A stretch of DNA of 64,000 nucleotides from Comamonas testosteroni (GCF_030505195.1 NZ_CP129672.1:4622501-4686500); one strand, 5' to 3'; positions 51,299-60,631 are shown, counted from the first letter of the stretch. A program made the numbers and translations. Notes: generated by a model from the sequence alone, not told the origin.

Positions 51299-52741
51299 TC
51301 AAGGTTGGAGGGCGGCAGAGGTGGGGGCGCTGCTCTGGCCTTGAGCGTAGTAGCCTCCACCCAAAGCGGCATAGAGCGCGACCTGGGTGGACAGCAGGGC
51401 TTCGCGGCCCTGAACCAGTTGCTGCTCGGCGCTCAGCAGGTCGCGTTCGGCATCCAGCACATCGAGATAGGGCGAGGCGCCCTGGTCATAGCGCAGCCGG
51501 GCCAGTCGGGCGCGTTCCTTGAGTGCAGCGCGCTGATCGCTCAGCACCACGAGTTGCTGCTCGAGCAGGGTACGGCTGGACAGTGCGTCCAGCACTTCGC
51601 GCATCGCGGTCTCTATGGTTTTTTCGTACTGGACGACCGCCATGCTCTGTCGCACGGCCTGCAGATTCAGGTTGGCCTGGCGCTGGCCGCCGTCAAAGAT
51701 CGGCAGCGACACCGTGGGAGCAAACTGCCAGGCACGGCTGCCGCTTCTGAACAGGCCGTCAAGCTCCGCGCTGGCGGTGCCCCAGCTGCCGGTCAGGGCG
51801 ATGCGAGGCAAAAACGCAGCGCGTGCGGCAGACACATTGGCCTTGGCGGCCTGCAGGCCGTACTCGGCCGCAATGATGTCGGGGCGCTGTGTCAGCAGAT
51901 CGGACGGCAGGCCTTCGGGAATGGGCTTCAGGACCACGGCGGTGGAGCTGCTTTGTGGCAAGCGGTCTGCATCCACTCCGGTGAGCTGCTGCAGTGCATT
52001 GGCCTGCAGCGCGCGCTGCTGTGCCAGCTGGGTGCCTATGGCCTTGGCCTGGTGAACCAGAGTCTGTACCTGCGTGAGCGCATAGCGTGAAGTGGAGCCC
52101 ACCTCGGTGCGGCGCTTGAAGATGCGCAGCGATTCCTCGCGGCTGGCAATCGTGCGCTGGGTCAGGGCCAGGCGCTCATCCAGACTGCGCAGGGCCAGAT
52201 AATTCAGCGCTACCTGCTTGACGAGACTGGATTGAACCGCATGCTGCGTGGCATCCAGCGCCAGATAATTGCCTAAAGCGGCATCGCTGAGGCTTTTGAC
52301 ACGGCCCCAGAGATCGAGCTCCCAGCTGTTGAGGCCGACAAAGACCTGCTGATCGCCGGCGACGACGGAGCGGCCACTGGCGTTGAGGTCGGCGGGAACA
52401 CGTGCTCTGCCATGACTGCTGCCCAGGCCGATCGTCGGCAGTCGAGCAGCACTCTGTATGTCATAGGCGGCCTGGGCTTCCTGCACACGCAGCAAGGCGA
52501 GGCGCTGGTCCTGATTGTGGGCAAGAGCTGCGCGAATCAGCTCCTGCAGGTTGGGGTCCAGGTAGAAGTCCTGCCAGGCAATCGATGCCGTATTGGCTGG
52601 CGCAGCGCGCTCTTGTTTTTTTGTCCACTCCTGAGGCCACTTGTCCGGTAGCTTGGCCTGGGCCTGTGGCTGAAGAATCGGCACCGTCGGGCTGCAGGCT
52701 GCCAGCGCTGTCAGCAATGCAGCTGTTGCCAGCAGGCGCAT
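51299..52741 (-). CDS. NodT-type outer-membrane efflux lipoprotein
   Basis: A TolC-family channel of about 480 residues. MRLLATAALLTALAAC is a lipoprotein signal with lipobox LAAC and CSPTVPIL following. Two homologous OEP repeats follow, each with long helices; SWELDLWGRVK and TQRPDIIAAEYGLQAAKANV are the usual motifs. An upstream in-frame ATG (52786) would add 15 residues before the signal; the ATG at 52741 gives a better lipoprotein signal. It is the first gene of the four-gene export operon. Confidence 0.9.
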   Translation of the reverse strand: MRLLATAALLTALAACSPTVPILQPQAQAKLPDKWPQEWTKKQERAAPANTASIAWQDFYLDPNLQELIRAALAHNQDQRLALLRVQEAQAAYDIQSAARLPTIGLGSSHGRARVPADLNASGRSVVAGDQQVFVGLNSWELDLWGRVKSLSDAALGNYLALDATQHAVQSSLVKQVALNYLALRSLDERLALTQRTIASREESLRIFKRRTEVGSTSRYALTQVQTLVHQAKAIGTQLAQQRALQANALQQLTGVDADRLPQSSSTAVVLKPIPEGLPSDLLTQRPDIIAAEYGLQAAKANVSAARAAFLPRIALTGSWGTASAELDGLFRSGSRAWQFAPTVSLPIFDGGQRQANLNLQAVRQSMAVVQYEKTIETAMREVLDALSSRTLLEQQLVVLSDQRAALKERARLARLRYDQGASPYLDVLDAERDLLSAEQQLVQGREALLSTQVALYAALGGGYYAQGQSSAPTSAALQP

Positions 52742-52920
52742 CGGTGTGGTTTTGTAGGGTGGTGTGCGATGTGCTGAAGGGGGCATGAATGCAGAACCCG
52801 CGACTTGAAAGCTTTTGGCCTCCGGTTATCGCAAGATTTGTATAGATGTGTATCCCTAGTATTGAGGGGCGGCTTGCAAGTCAGTTTGAGCTATGTCAAT
52901 CAATGGGGTCAAGCGCCAGA

Positions 52921-52956
52921 AACAACAAAGCCCCGCAAGGCGGGGCTTTGTTGTTT
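52921..52956 (-). terminator. Strong terminator of rho
   Basis: A 16-bp perfect stem AACAACAAAGCCCCGC (52921-52936) / GCGGGGCTTTGTTGTT (52940-52955) with loop AAG, 18 bases after the rho stop. It also faces the export operon upstream region. Confidence 0.9.
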
Positions 52957-52973
52957 CGATGCACGAAGAGGCC

Positions 52974-54236
52974 TTAGCCGCCGCGACGCATCATGTCGAA
53001 GAATTCGACATTGTTCTTGGTCGCCTTCATGTTCTTGATCATCAGCTCCATGGACTCGATCTCGTCCATGTTGTACATGAACTGGCGCAGGATGCGAGTC
53101 TTTTGCAGAATCTCGGGAGCCAGCAGCAGCTCTTCGCGGCGTGTACCGCTCTTGGTGAGTTCGATGGCCGGGAACACGCGCTTTTCGTACAGGCGACGGT
53201 TCAGGTGCAGTTCGCTGTTGCCGGTGCCCTTGAATTCTTCAAAGATCACTTCGTCCATGCGGCTGCCGGTGTCGACCAGTGCCGTGGCGATGATGGTCAG
53301 CGAGCCGCCTTCTTCCACCTTGCGGGCCGCGCCGAAGAAGCGCTTGGGGCGCTGCAGTGCGTTGGAGTCCACACCGCCCGACAGCACCTTGCCCGATGAG
53401 GGCACGACGTTGTTGTAGGCGCGGGCCAGACGGGTGATGGAGTCCAGCAGGATGACCACATCCTTGCCCAGTTCCACCAGGCGCTTGGCGCGCTCGATCA
53501 CCATTTCGGCCACGTGCACGTGACGGGTAGCTGGCTCGTCAAAGGTGGAGGCAATGATTTCGCCCTTCACCGAGCGCTGCATTTCCGTCACTTCTTCAGG
53601 GCGCTCGTCCACCAGCAGCACCATCAGGTGCACATCGGGATGGTTGGCGGTGATGGCGTGCGCAATGCTTTGCATCATCATGGTCTTGCCGCTCTTGGGC
53701 GGTGCCACGATCAGCGCGCGCTGGCCGCGGCCAATGGGGGCGATGATGTCGATGATGCGGCCGGTGATGTTTTCTTCGCCCTTGATGTCGCGCTCAAGGC
53801 GCATCTGCTCCTTGGGGAACAGAGGGGTCAGATTCTCGAACATCACCTTGTGCTTGTTTTGCTCAGGTGGGCCGCCGTTGACCTTGTCGAGCTTGGTCAG
53901 GGCAAAGTAGCGCTCGCCATCCTTGGGGATGCGCACTTCGCCTTCGATCATGTCGCCGGTGTGCAGGTTGAAGCGGCGCACCTGGCTGGGCGAGATATAG
54001 ATGTCGTCGGTGCTGGCGGTGTAGCTGGTATCGGGGCTACGCAGGAAGCCGAAGCCATCGGGCAGGATTTCCAGCACGCCGTCGGCGAAGACCTGTTCAC
54101 CGGCCTTGGCGCGCTTTTTGATGATGGCGAACATCAGTTCCTGCTTGCGCATGCGACCGACGTTTTCGATCTCAAGCGCTTCGGCCTGCTTCAAGACTTC
54201 AGACACGTGCAGTGCCTTGAGTTCATTAAGGTGCAT
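52974..54236 (-). CDS. rho: Transcription termination factor Rho
   Basis: Rho is a ring helicase that ends transcription at untranslated RNA. The 420-residue protein has the N-terminal helical and cold-shock-like RNA-binding domains ([23 protein letters not shown]), Walker A PPKSGKT, Walker B region [16 protein letters not shown] and the Q/R-loop [19 protein letters not shown]. The start is ATG 54236. About 285 bases separate it from trxA on the same strand, room for its own promoter and a regulated leader. Confidence 0.98.
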   Translation of the reverse strand: MHLNELKALHVSEVLKQAEALEIENVGRMRKQELMFAIIKKRAKAGEQVFADGVLEILPDGFGFLRSPDTSYTASTDDIYISPSQVRRFNLHTGDMIEGEVRIPKDGERYFALTKLDKVNGGPPEQNKHKVMFENLTPLFPKEQMRLERDIKGEENITGRIIDIIAPIGRGQRALIVAPPKSGKTMMMQSIAHAITANHPDVHLMVLLVDERPEEVTEMQRSVKGEIIASTFDEPATRHVHVAEMVIERAKRLVELGKDVVILLDSITRLARAYNNVVPSSGKVLSGGVDSNALQRPKRFFGAARKVEEGGSLTIIATALVDTGSRMDEVIFEEFKGTGNSELHLNRRLYEKRVFPAIELTKSGTRREELLLAPEILQKTRILRQFMYNMDEIESMELMIKNMKATKNNVEFFDMMRRGG

Positions 54237-54483
54237 GAAAAGACTCCAAGCGTGGAGTGAGAATAACCAGGGGGGGAGGCGTAGAGCCTAACGAAACACT
54301 GTGAAAGTGGGCAGGCTTGCCTGAAGAAAATCCAGCGCGGTCCCATGCGGTTGCCGGCGGTTCATACATTATGACAGGAAAACTGGCGCAGCTTGCAAGC
54401 AATTTATTGCGCACTTGTCATCTGCAGCCTGTGCCGGGACTGTAGCAGATACAAATGAGGGGGGGGAGAGGGTGCCCGCAAGC

Positions 54484-54514
54484 AAACAGAGCTCCATTGG
54501 GAGCTCTGTTTGTG
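54484..54514 (-). terminator. Terminator of trxA
   Basis: A 12-bp perfect stem AAACAGAGCTCC (54484-54495) / GGAGCTCTGTTT (54500-54511) with loop ATTG, directly after the trxA stop. Confidence 0.88.
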
Positions 54515-54521
54515 GAATGCA

Positions 54522-54851
54522 TTAGATGTGCTGGTCGAGGAAGGCGGACAGTTGTGTCTTGTTCAGCGCGCCAACCTTGGTGGCGGCCAGTTGACCGTCC
54601 TTGAACAACATCAGCGTGGGAATGCCGCGAATGCCGAACTTGGCAGGGATCTCACGGTTTTCGTCCACATTCATCTTGGCGATCTGCACCTTGCCTTTGT
54701 AGCCTTCGGCCACATCGTCCAAGATGGGGGCGATCATCTTGCAAGGGCCGCACCATTCAGCCCAGTAATCCACCAGCACGGTCGTGCCGGGTTGCAGTAC
54801 GTCAGACTCAAAGCTTGCATCCGTGATGTGCTTGATCAATTCGCTGGCCAT
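54522..54851 (-). CDS. trxA: Thioredoxin 1
   Basis: A 109-residue thioredoxin with active site WCGPC (Cys34, Cys37) and the cis-Pro segment [11 protein letters not shown]. It reduces disulfides in the cytoplasm. The frame extends upstream, but ATG 54851 ([11 protein letters not shown]) is the family start. It lies upstream of rho on the same strand, the conserved trxA-rho pair of betaproteobacteria and other groups, with its own terminator in between. Confidence 0.96.
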   Translation of the reverse strand: MASELIKHITDASFESDVLQPGTTVLVDYWAEWCGPCKMIAPILDDVAEGYKGKVQIAKMNVDENREIPAKFGIRGIPTLMLFKDGQLAATKVGALNKTQLSAFLDQHI

Positions 54852-55064
54852 TTGTAGTCCTGGATTTTCTTGAATCAAAAAGGTAGGCGGTCTATTCGCC
54901 TAGTGACTTGATTGTGACAGAAACTCATCTCCTGCCACGGTGTGTGGCTGGTTGTTTGCAGCTATCGCGCTAATAGTGCCCGCAATATTGCAGAAATGCT
55001 GTCAGTGGTATTCTGCGCACCCTTTGGCGGCCGGTGGCTGCCAGCAGATTGAGGTGGTAGAAGT

Positions 55065-56357
55065 ATGAGTGTCTCGGAGCCCTTGATGGCCGATTCCGAA
55101 TGGATCTGTGATGTGGCTGTGATCGGTGCCGGGCCTGCAGGCTTGATGGCGGCCGAGCAATTGGCGAAGGCCGGCTTGTCGGTCAGAGTGTTCGAGGCGA
55201 AAGCCTCGGCGGCTCGCAAATTCCTCATGGCGGGCAAAGGCGGTCTCAATCTTACGCACTCCGAGGAGTTTTCGAGCTTTGTGACTCGCTATGGCTGCCG
55301 CTCTGCAGATTTGACCCCCTGGCTCGAAAAGTGGGGTGCGAGCGAGCTTCAGGCCTGGGTCAAAGAGCTGGGCTTTGATACCTTCGTGGGGACATCGGGA
55401 AGAGTGTTTCCTGCGGATATGAAGGCAGCGCCGCTGCTGCGTGCCTGGCTGGTGCGTATGAAGTCGCAGGGCGTGCAGTTTCATATGCGTCACCGCTGGA
55501 TCGGCTGGGCAGAGGATGGCAAGCCGGTTCTTCAGACAGAAAGTGCCAGGGTCAAGATCGGCTGCAAGGCTTTGGTGCTCGCGACGGGCGGAGGCAGTTG
55601 GGCGCGTCTGGGCTCGGACGGTGCTTGGGTTTCGTTGCTGCAGGGCAAGGGGGTGGGCATTGCCCCGTTGCAGGCGGCCAACTGCGGCTTTGATGTGGGC
55701 TGGCCGCAAGGGCGTGAGGCCGGCTGGAGTGAGGTCTTTGCGCAGCGCTTTGCCGGGCAGCCATTCAAGTCGGTGGTTTTGAAGTTTGTGGATGAGCAAG
55801 GCGCCGGCTTTGAACGTCAAGGTGAATTTGTGGCGACGCAGACCGGGGTGGAGGGCAGCCTGATCTATGCGGTCTCCTCCCTGTTGCGGGACTGCATTGC
55901 CCGTCAGGGCGCTGCGCACTTCGAGCTGGATCTGCTGCCGCAGTGGAGTGCGCAGCGTGTGCAGCAGGAGGTGATGCGGCCGCGCGGCTCGCGCAGCCTC
56001 AGCAGTCATCTCAAAGGACGCCTGGGACTTGATGGCATCAAGGCGGGTTTGCTGTATGAGGTGCTCGGCAAGAATGGCATGGCGGTGGCGGACATGAAAC
56101 GCCTGGCATCCACGATCAAGGCGGTGCCTTTGACGGTGATTGCACCGCGCCCCATCGATGAGGCCATCAGCACTGCAGGCGGAGTTCGTCTGGAGGCTCT
56201 GGATGCGCGGGGGATGTGTGCCGCCCTGCCTGGTGTCTTCTGTGCGGGAGAAATGCTGGACTGGGAGGCCCCCACGGGCGGTTATCTGCTCACGGCCTGT
56301 ATGTCCTCTGGCGTTCGTGTGGCCGAAGGGGTGAAGAGCTTCCTGCAGGACAACTGA
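55065..56357 (+). CDS. HI0933/BaiN-like flavoprotein (TIGR03862 type)
   Basis: A 430-residue FAD-binding oxidoreductase. The N-terminal Rossmann motif is [14 protein letters not shown], followed by KFLMAGKGGLNLTHSE, which marks the HI0933-like family. The ALVLATGGGSWARLGSDG segment and the C-terminal VFCAGEMLDWEAPTGGY are also typical. The reaction is not known. It is read rightward from ATG 55065 and diverges from trxA. The GC-rich stretch after its stop carries a short tandem repeat. Confidence 0.85.
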   Translation: MSVSEPLMADSEWICDVAVIGAGPAGLMAAEQLAKAGLSVRVFEAKASAARKFLMAGKGGLNLTHSEEFSSFVTRYGCRSADLTPWLEKWGASELQAWVKELGFDTFVGTSGRVFPADMKAAPLLRAWLVRMKSQGVQFHMRHRWIGWAEDGKPVLQTESARVKIGCKALVLATGGGSWARLGSDGAWVSLLQGKGVGIAPLQAANCGFDVGWPQGREAGWSEVFAQRFAGQPFKSVVLKFVDEQGAGFERQGEFVATQTGVEGSLIYAVSSLLRDCIARQGAAHFELDLLPQWSAQRVQQEVMRPRGSRSLSSHLKGRLGLDGIKAGLLYEVLGKNGMAVADMKRLASTIKAVPLTVIAPRPIDEAISTAGGVRLEALDARGMCAALPGVFCAGEMLDWEAPTGGYLLTACMSSGVRVAEGVKSFLQDN

Positions 56358-56825
56358 CGCGCGAGCTTGTGCTTGTGCTTGTGCTTGTCTGTGCGGCGGG
56401 AGGGCGGCATTGAACTCTGGAGCGATCCCGTCTTGACGGCGGGTGCTCTTGCCTGCCGTAGCGCGTAGGCAGGCCCGGGTTGGCAGTGGTTCGAGGTTTG
56501 TGGCTCCGCGGCGAGGGAGTCATCCGCGCTGGCCCTCGCTTGAATCGCCGAGCAAGCCCTTGCTCGCCGGGCGGAGTGGGGGAAATACCCGAGCAATGTG
56601 TCTGATTGATTCCTGAGTGGGGCTTTGTGACAGGAGGGTAGTGTCTCAAGCCCTGCCTGGAGCCGGCTTGGGGCGGGCGGCTGCAAGCGGCGGGTGCCCC
56701 TCCTACGAGGCGAACTCTTGCTGTGGGACAGATGTCTTGAACCGGAGACATTACGCTGGCAACATTGCTCCATCGGTTGATGAGTCGTGACGGATTTGCG
56801 TTGTTACCGGAAAAGGAGGTTGGTC
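56358..56825. other. Intergenic region after the flavoprotein gene
   Basis: About 470 bases. It begins with a tandem GCTTGT repeat (56365-56388). A hairpin CGAGCAAG/CTTGCTCG lies near 56552-56570. Other GC-rich inverted stretches are present but no gene, RNA or clear promoter was recognised until the strong ribosome site at 56814-56820. Confidence 0.5.
56365..56388. repeat. Hexanucleotide tandem repeat (GCTTGT)x4
   Basis: Four perfect units just after the flavoprotein stop codon. A possible slippage site, outside any recognised gene. Confidence 0.85.
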
Positions 56826-57140
56826 ATGTTTTTCGGCAAGATCTTCGGTTTTGGACGTTCCGAACCGCGCTATATCCGCCGTACGCGTGCCTATCTGCAA
56901 GAGGCGCGCATGGCTGTTCTGGAGCACACTATCGCGGCGGAGTACTACCAGTCCTCCGCTCAGATGTATGCCGAACGTGCTGCACGACTGGAAGATGAAT
57001 TGCGAGCCTGGGAGCAGGGCGAGCAGCATGTTCCCGTGGTGCCGCATCACTATCCCTATGTCCCTCACTCTGCACACAAGGCCGTCGCTGTAGATGCGCC
57101 ACCCGTGGGTGCTTCGGTGGGTGTGGTGAGAGCTGCCTGA
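56826..57140 (+). CDS. Small hypothetical protein with predicted helical segment
   Basis: A 104-residue protein I do not recognise. It starts MFFGKIFGFGRSEPRYIRRT, continues with a charged helical stretch (about residues 20-65; LQEARMAVLEHTIAAEYY, then MYAERAARLEDELRAW) that could form a coiled coil, and ends in a Pro/His/Val-rich tail. A nearly ideal ribosome site, AAGGAGGT, lies 6 bases before ATG 56826, and a strong terminator follows the stop. Both support a real gene. The neighbours give no hint of function. Confidence 0.72.
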   Translation: MFFGKIFGFGRSEPRYIRRTRAYLQEARMAVLEHTIAAEYYQSSAQMYAERAARLEDELRAWEQGEQHVPVVPHHYPYVPHSAHKAVAVDAPPVGASVGVVRAA

Positions 57141-57151
57141 GCAGATAAAAG

Positions 57152-57184
57152 AAAAAGCCTGTATGGCTTGCATACAGGCTTTTG
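57152..57184. terminator. Bidirectional terminator between the small protein gene and the tRNA array
   Basis: Stem AAAAGCCTGTATG (57153-57165) / CATACAGGCTTTT (57171-57183) with loop GCTTG. It can serve the rightward gene and the leftward tRNA transcript. Confidence 0.9.
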
Positions 57185-57186
57185 AA

Positions 57187-57262
57187 TGGCTCCTCAACCT
57201 GGGCTCGAACCAGGGACCTACGGATTAACAGTCCGGCGCTCTACCGACTGAGCTATTGAGGA
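57187..57262 (-). tRNA. tRNA-Asn(GTT), copy 1
   Basis: 76 nt with encoded CCA. Acceptor TCCTCAA/TTGAGGA, D arm with TCAGTCGGTAGAGC, anticodon loop CTGTTAATC (anticodon GTT), T arm CCTGGTTCGAGCCCAGG. Last of five leftward tandem copies. Confidence 0.97.
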
Positions 57263-57309
57263 ATATGTCGGTGTGACAAGCCTTGAGCGATTGCAAGGCG
57301 ACTAAATTT

Positions 57310-57385
57310 TGGCTCCTCAACCTGGGCTCGAACCAGGGACCTACGGATTAACAGTCCGGCGCTCTACCGACTGAGCTATTGAGGA
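57310..57385 (-). tRNA. tRNA-Asn(GTT), copy 2
   Basis: Sequence identical to copy 1, 47 bases away. The spacer holds a GCCTTG/CAAGGC hairpin. Confidence 0.97.
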
Positions 57386-57432
57386 ATGTGTCGGTGTGAC
57401 ATGCCTTGAGCGATTGCAAGGCGATTAAATTT

Positions 57433-57508
57433 TGGCTCCTCAACCTGGGCTCGAACCAGGGACCTACGGATTAACAGTCCGGCGCTCTACCGACTGAGCT
57501 ATTGAGGA
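57433..57508 (-). tRNA. tRNA-Asn(GTT), copy 3
   Basis: Identical to copy 1; 47-base spacer to copy 2 with the same hairpin. Confidence 0.97.
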
Positions 57509-57555
57509 ATGTGTCGGTGTGACATGCCTTGAGCGATTGCAAGGCAACTAAATTT

Positions 57556-57631
57556 TGGCTCCTCAACCTGGGCTCGAACCAGGGACCTACGGATTAACAG
57601 TCCGGCGCTCTACCAACTGAGCTATTGAGGA
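57556..57631 (-). tRNA. tRNA-Asn(GTT), copy 4
   Basis: Differs from the others by one base in the D loop (TCAGTTGGTAGAGC in place of TCAGTCGGTAGAGC). 47-base spacer to copy 3. Confidence 0.97.
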
Positions 57632-57676
57632 ATATGTTGGTGTGATGCTTTGATATCCGCAAAGCATCGAAATTCT

Positions 57677-57752
57677 TGGCTCCTCAACCTGGGCTCGAAC
57701 CAGGGACCTACGGATTAACAGTCCGGCGCTCTACCGACTGAGCTATTGAGGA
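57677..57752 (-). tRNA. tRNA-Asn(GTT), copy 5 (first transcribed)
   Basis: Identical to copy 1. The 45-base spacer to copy 4 has a different sequence but again forms a hairpin (GATGCTTTG/CAAAGCATC). A promoter for the array should lie to its right, in 57753-57930. Confidence 0.97.
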
Positions 57753-57933
57753 AGAAGACCTAGATTATAGGGTGTAAAAAAGGGCTCGCAGGAAGTTCAT
57801 CACAATTTCATCAAATTCTCTGTGCCTGATACCCAGAACAGGCCGCACCGTTCACGTGGATTGGTGGCGACGCTATGCTTTTGATGATTGAACAGTGTGG
57901 TGGCCCGGTGGTTGCTGCACGCCGTATCGATAT

Positions 57934-58473
57934 ATGACTGTACGTACCATTTTGAAGATGGGTGATCCCCGTCTGCTCAAGCTTGCCAAGCCGGTGACTG
58001 AATTTGATACGGATGCATTGCATCTGCTTCTCAAGGATTTGCTGGACACCATGCATGCTGCCAACGGCGCCGGTCTGGCGGCGCCGCAGATCGGCGAGGA
58101 TTTGCAGATGGTGGTGTTTGGCTCGGGTGAGCCCAACCCTCGCTATCCGGATGCCCCCATAGTGCCTCGTACCGTGCTGATCAATCCAGTCATCACACCC
58201 ATCGGTGAAGAGGAGCAGCTGGATTGGGAGGGTTGCCTGTCTGTACCCGGTCTGCGAGCCATGGTGCCACGCTGGAACAAGGTGCGCTACACAGGCTTCG
58301 ATATCTACGGCGACCCGATCGACCGCACGGTCGAGGGCTTTCACGCGCGCGTGGTCCAGCATGAGTGCGACCACCTCTGGGGCAAGCTCTATCCGATGAG
58401 GGTGCGCGATTTCAGTCGTTTCGGCTTTACCGACGTGCTGTTTCCCGGCATCGCTCAGGCCGAGGAAGACTGA
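57934..58473 (+). CDS. def: Peptide deformylase
   Basis: Removes the formyl group from the N-terminal Met of new proteins. The three family motifs are [10 protein letters not shown] (residues 45-54), EGCLS with metal ligand Cys101, and HECDH (His143, Glu144, His147). ATG 57934 ([15 protein letters not shown]) gives 179 residues; the open frame upstream is not conserved. This copy stands alone, without fmt beside it, so another def may exist elsewhere in the genome. Confidence 0.94.
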   Translation: MTVRTILKMGDPRLLKLAKPVTEFDTDALHLLLKDLLDTMHAANGAGLAAPQIGEDLQMVVFGSGEPNPRYPDAPIVPRTVLINPVITPIGEEEQLDWEGCLSVPGLRAMVPRWNKVRYTGFDIYGDPIDRTVEGFHARVVQHECDHLWGKLYPMRVRDFSRFGFTDVLFPGIAQAEED

Positions 58474-58520
58474 TCGGCCACTGACAAGCGGCTCCAGATT
58501 CGCTTTTCTCTTCTCTACCG

Positions 58521-58559
58521 GATGCAAGACACAACGGGGAATGTGTCTTGCATCCTTTT
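58521..58559 (+). terminator. Terminator of def
   Basis: A 13-bp perfect stem GATGCAAGACACA (58521-58533) / TGTGTCTTGCATC (58542-58554) followed by CTTTT. Confidence 0.88.
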
Positions 58560-58672
58560 GTTCTTTATAGAGGGCATGGAAGCATCGATGGGCCTGATCT
58601 GTGTCAATTTCCAGTGCCCGATCGCAGCCAATGAGTGTGCCTTTTTGCTTTGGAAAGGTTCTGGTCAGCACT

Positions 58673-58694
58673 TTGTATACAAAACTGTAGACAA
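58673..58694. promoter_or_regulatory. Two adjacent 10-bp palindromes, likely operator
   Basis: TTGTATACAA (58673-58682) and CTGTAGACAA (58685-58694) share the pattern TTGTnTACAA or its complement, 12 bases centre to centre. Such paired sites are common for dimeric repressors, for example of the GntR type. Confidence 0.5.
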
Positions 58695-59004
58695 TTTTGG
58701 TGTCCTGGCAACGTACAGTCTCGACTCATGCCCTTCTGGGTATGGCTTTGATTGCGTAATGGAATAGTCCGGCCTGCGGATGCCATGCAATCAAAGGAGA
58801 TTGAAAGACTGACTTGGGTGAATGAAAGAGTGGTTTGCTCTTTTCCATAGGTCGGATCGCTCTCGCAGAAGAGCGACTGGCTGCAGCACAAGGCCTCGCT
58901 GGGGCGATCGGAAAAGATCGCTGCCGAAAAGAGTTGCTGCAAGTCGACCGGACAGAGCGAAAGGCCTCTAGAGCCTTGGTGAGTAGGTAATTTAGGAGAC
59001 AAAG

Positions 59005-60495
59005 ATGAACGATCAGACCGGAGCATCCAAGAATGCGGCCGTCAAGCGCCCCGAAGATGAGAATCTTGGCGTCACCGCCAACCTCATGTATGGCTTGCAA
59101 CATGTGTTGACCATGTACGGCGGTATCGTGGCGGTGCCTCTGATCGTGGCTGAAGCGGCTGGTATGTCCGCTGCTGATGCCGGTCTGCTGGTGACCGCCT
59201 GCCTGTTCATGGGGGGTGTGGCAACCTTGCTGCAGACGCTGGGCATTCCTTTCTTCGGCTGCCGTCTACCTCTGGTTCAAGGCGTTTCGTTTGCAGGCGT
59301 GGCCACCATGGTCAGCATCCTGCACACCGGTGGTGGCATGCAGGGCGTGCTGGGGGCCGTCATGTACGCCTCGGTACTGGGTCTGATCATTGCGCCGGTT
59401 TTTTCGCGCATCACCAAATTTTTCCCGCCCTTGGTCAATGGCTGCGTGATCACGGTAATCGGCATGTCGCTAATGCCTGTGGCTGCGCATTGGGCCATGG
59501 GCGGCAATGCCAAGTCTGCTGATTACGGCAGCATGGGCAATATCGGTCTGGCCGGTCTGTCGCTGTTCATGGTGCTGCTGTTCAGCAAGCTGGGCAATGC
59601 CATGCTGTCGCGCCTGTCGATTCTGGTGGCGATCGTGGTGGGCACCATTACGGCCGTCTTCATCGGCAAGGCCGATTTCTCGCAGGTGTTCAACGGTCCC
59701 ATTTTTGCGGTGCCCACACCTTTGCACTTCGGCTGGCCCACTTTCGACATGGCGGCCACCATCTCCATGTTCATCGTGATTCTCGTGATCCTGGTGGAAA
59801 CCTCGGCCGACGTGCTGGCCGTGGGTGAAATCGTGGACAGCCCCGTGGACGGTCGCCGTCTCGGTGACGGTCTGCGCGCCGACATGCTCTCCAGCATCGT
59901 GGCTCCCATCTTCGGCGGCTTCACACAAAGCGCTTTTGCACAGAACGTGGGCCTGGTGGCCGTGACCGGAATCAAGAGCCGTTTCGTGGTGGCTTTCTCC
60001 GGCCTGATCCTGATCGTGTTTGGCGTGCTGCCGGTGATGGGCCGCATCGTTGCCTGCGTGCCTCCCTCGGTGCTGGGCGGTGCCGGCCTGGTGCTGTTCG
60101 GTACCGTGGCTGCCAGCGGCATCCGTACCCTGGCCAAGGTGGAATACAACAACAACATGAATCTGATCATTGTTGCCACTTCGGTGAGCGCGGGTCTGCT
60201 GCCGGTGGTGGCTCCCAAGTTCTATGACCAGTTCCCTGCATGGTTTGCCACGATCTTTCACTCGGGCATCAGCGCAACCGCTCTGGTTGCCGTGACCCTG
60301 AACCTGCTCTACAACCACTTCAAGCAAGGCAATTCCGATCAGCCTTCCGTCTTTGAAGCCGGTTATGGCCGCGCCCTGAGCCAGCATGTGCTGGAAGCCC
60401 TGGCCGATGGCGACCGCGTCGAAGGTGGCAAGGTCTACGACAAGGAAGGCAAGGAAGTGCCCATCCTTCCGGTCAAGCCGGCACATGGCCATTGA
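59005..60495 (+). CDS. NCS2 family purine (xanthine/urate) permease
   Basis: A 496-residue inner-membrane symporter of the nucleobase-cation-symporter-2 family, with about 14 membrane helices. The signature QNVGLVAVTGIKSR and the acidic helix VILVETSADVLAVGE resemble bacterial xanthine and uric acid permeases more than uracil ones; the exact purine is an inference. Hydrophilic N- and C-terminal tails flank the core. ATG 59005 follows TTAGGAGAC. The long leader with a palindromic pair suggests control by a purine-sensing regulator. Confidence 0.88.
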   Translation: MNDQTGASKNAAVKRPEDENLGVTANLMYGLQHVLTMYGGIVAVPLIVAEAAGMSAADAGLLVTACLFMGGVATLLQTLGIPFFGCRLPLVQGVSFAGVATMVSILHTGGGMQGVLGAVMYASVLGLIIAPVFSRITKFFPPLVNGCVITVIGMSLMPVAAHWAMGGNAKSADYGSMGNIGLAGLSLFMVLLFSKLGNAMLSRLSILVAIVVGTITAVFIGKADFSQVFNGPIFAVPTPLHFGWPTFDMAATISMFIVILVILVETSADVLAVGEIVDSPVDGRRLGDGLRADMLSSIVAPIFGGFTQSAFAQNVGLVAVTGIKSRFVVAFSGLILIVFGVLPVMGRIVACVPPSVLGGAGLVLFGTVAASGIRTLAKVEYNNNMNLIIVATSVSAGLLPVVAPKFYDQFPAWFATIFHSGISATALVAVTLNLLYNHFKQGNSDQPSVFEAGYGRALSQHVLEALADGDRVEGGKVYDKEGKEVPILPVKPAHGH

Positions 60496-60543
60496 GCCGA
60501 GATCAAAGTGCGCGCGGTGGGGTCTGACCCCGTCGTGATTTAC

Positions 60544-60573
60544 ACCGCTATCCCGAGGGATAGCGGTTTTTTT
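60544..60573. terminator. Terminator between the permease and the reductase genes
   Basis: Stem ACCGCTATCCC / GGGATAGCGGT with loop GA, followed by TTTTTTT on the plus strand. Confidence 0.88.
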
Positions 60574-60631
60574 ATGCCTGCCTCAGAAGCTGCGGACTCC
60601 AAGGAGTCCGAGGCAGGACGCCGGCCGCCCT

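Larger units (their letters stand above)
58474..59004 (+). promoter_or_regulatory. Long leader of the purine permease gene
   Basis: About 530 bases: the def terminator, a pair of palindromic operator candidates at 58673-58694, and a later stretch with several hairpins (for example CGCTCT/AGAGCG near 58859-58876, GCGATC/GATCGC near 58904-58921, AAGGC/GCCTT near 58961-58977), then the ribosome site TTAGGAGAC. No gene is recognised; a small open frame at 58522-58767 spans the terminator and is unlikely to be real. Confidence 0.5.

Noticed and set aside
57187..57752. Regular repeat-spacer pattern resembling a CRISPR array
   Set aside because: The 76-base repeats fold as tRNA-Asn with CCA, and the spacers are nearly the same as each other; no cas genes are present.
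58522..58767. An 81-codon open frame before the purine permease
   Set aside because: It starts inside the def terminator hairpin and has no ribosome site or family resemblance.
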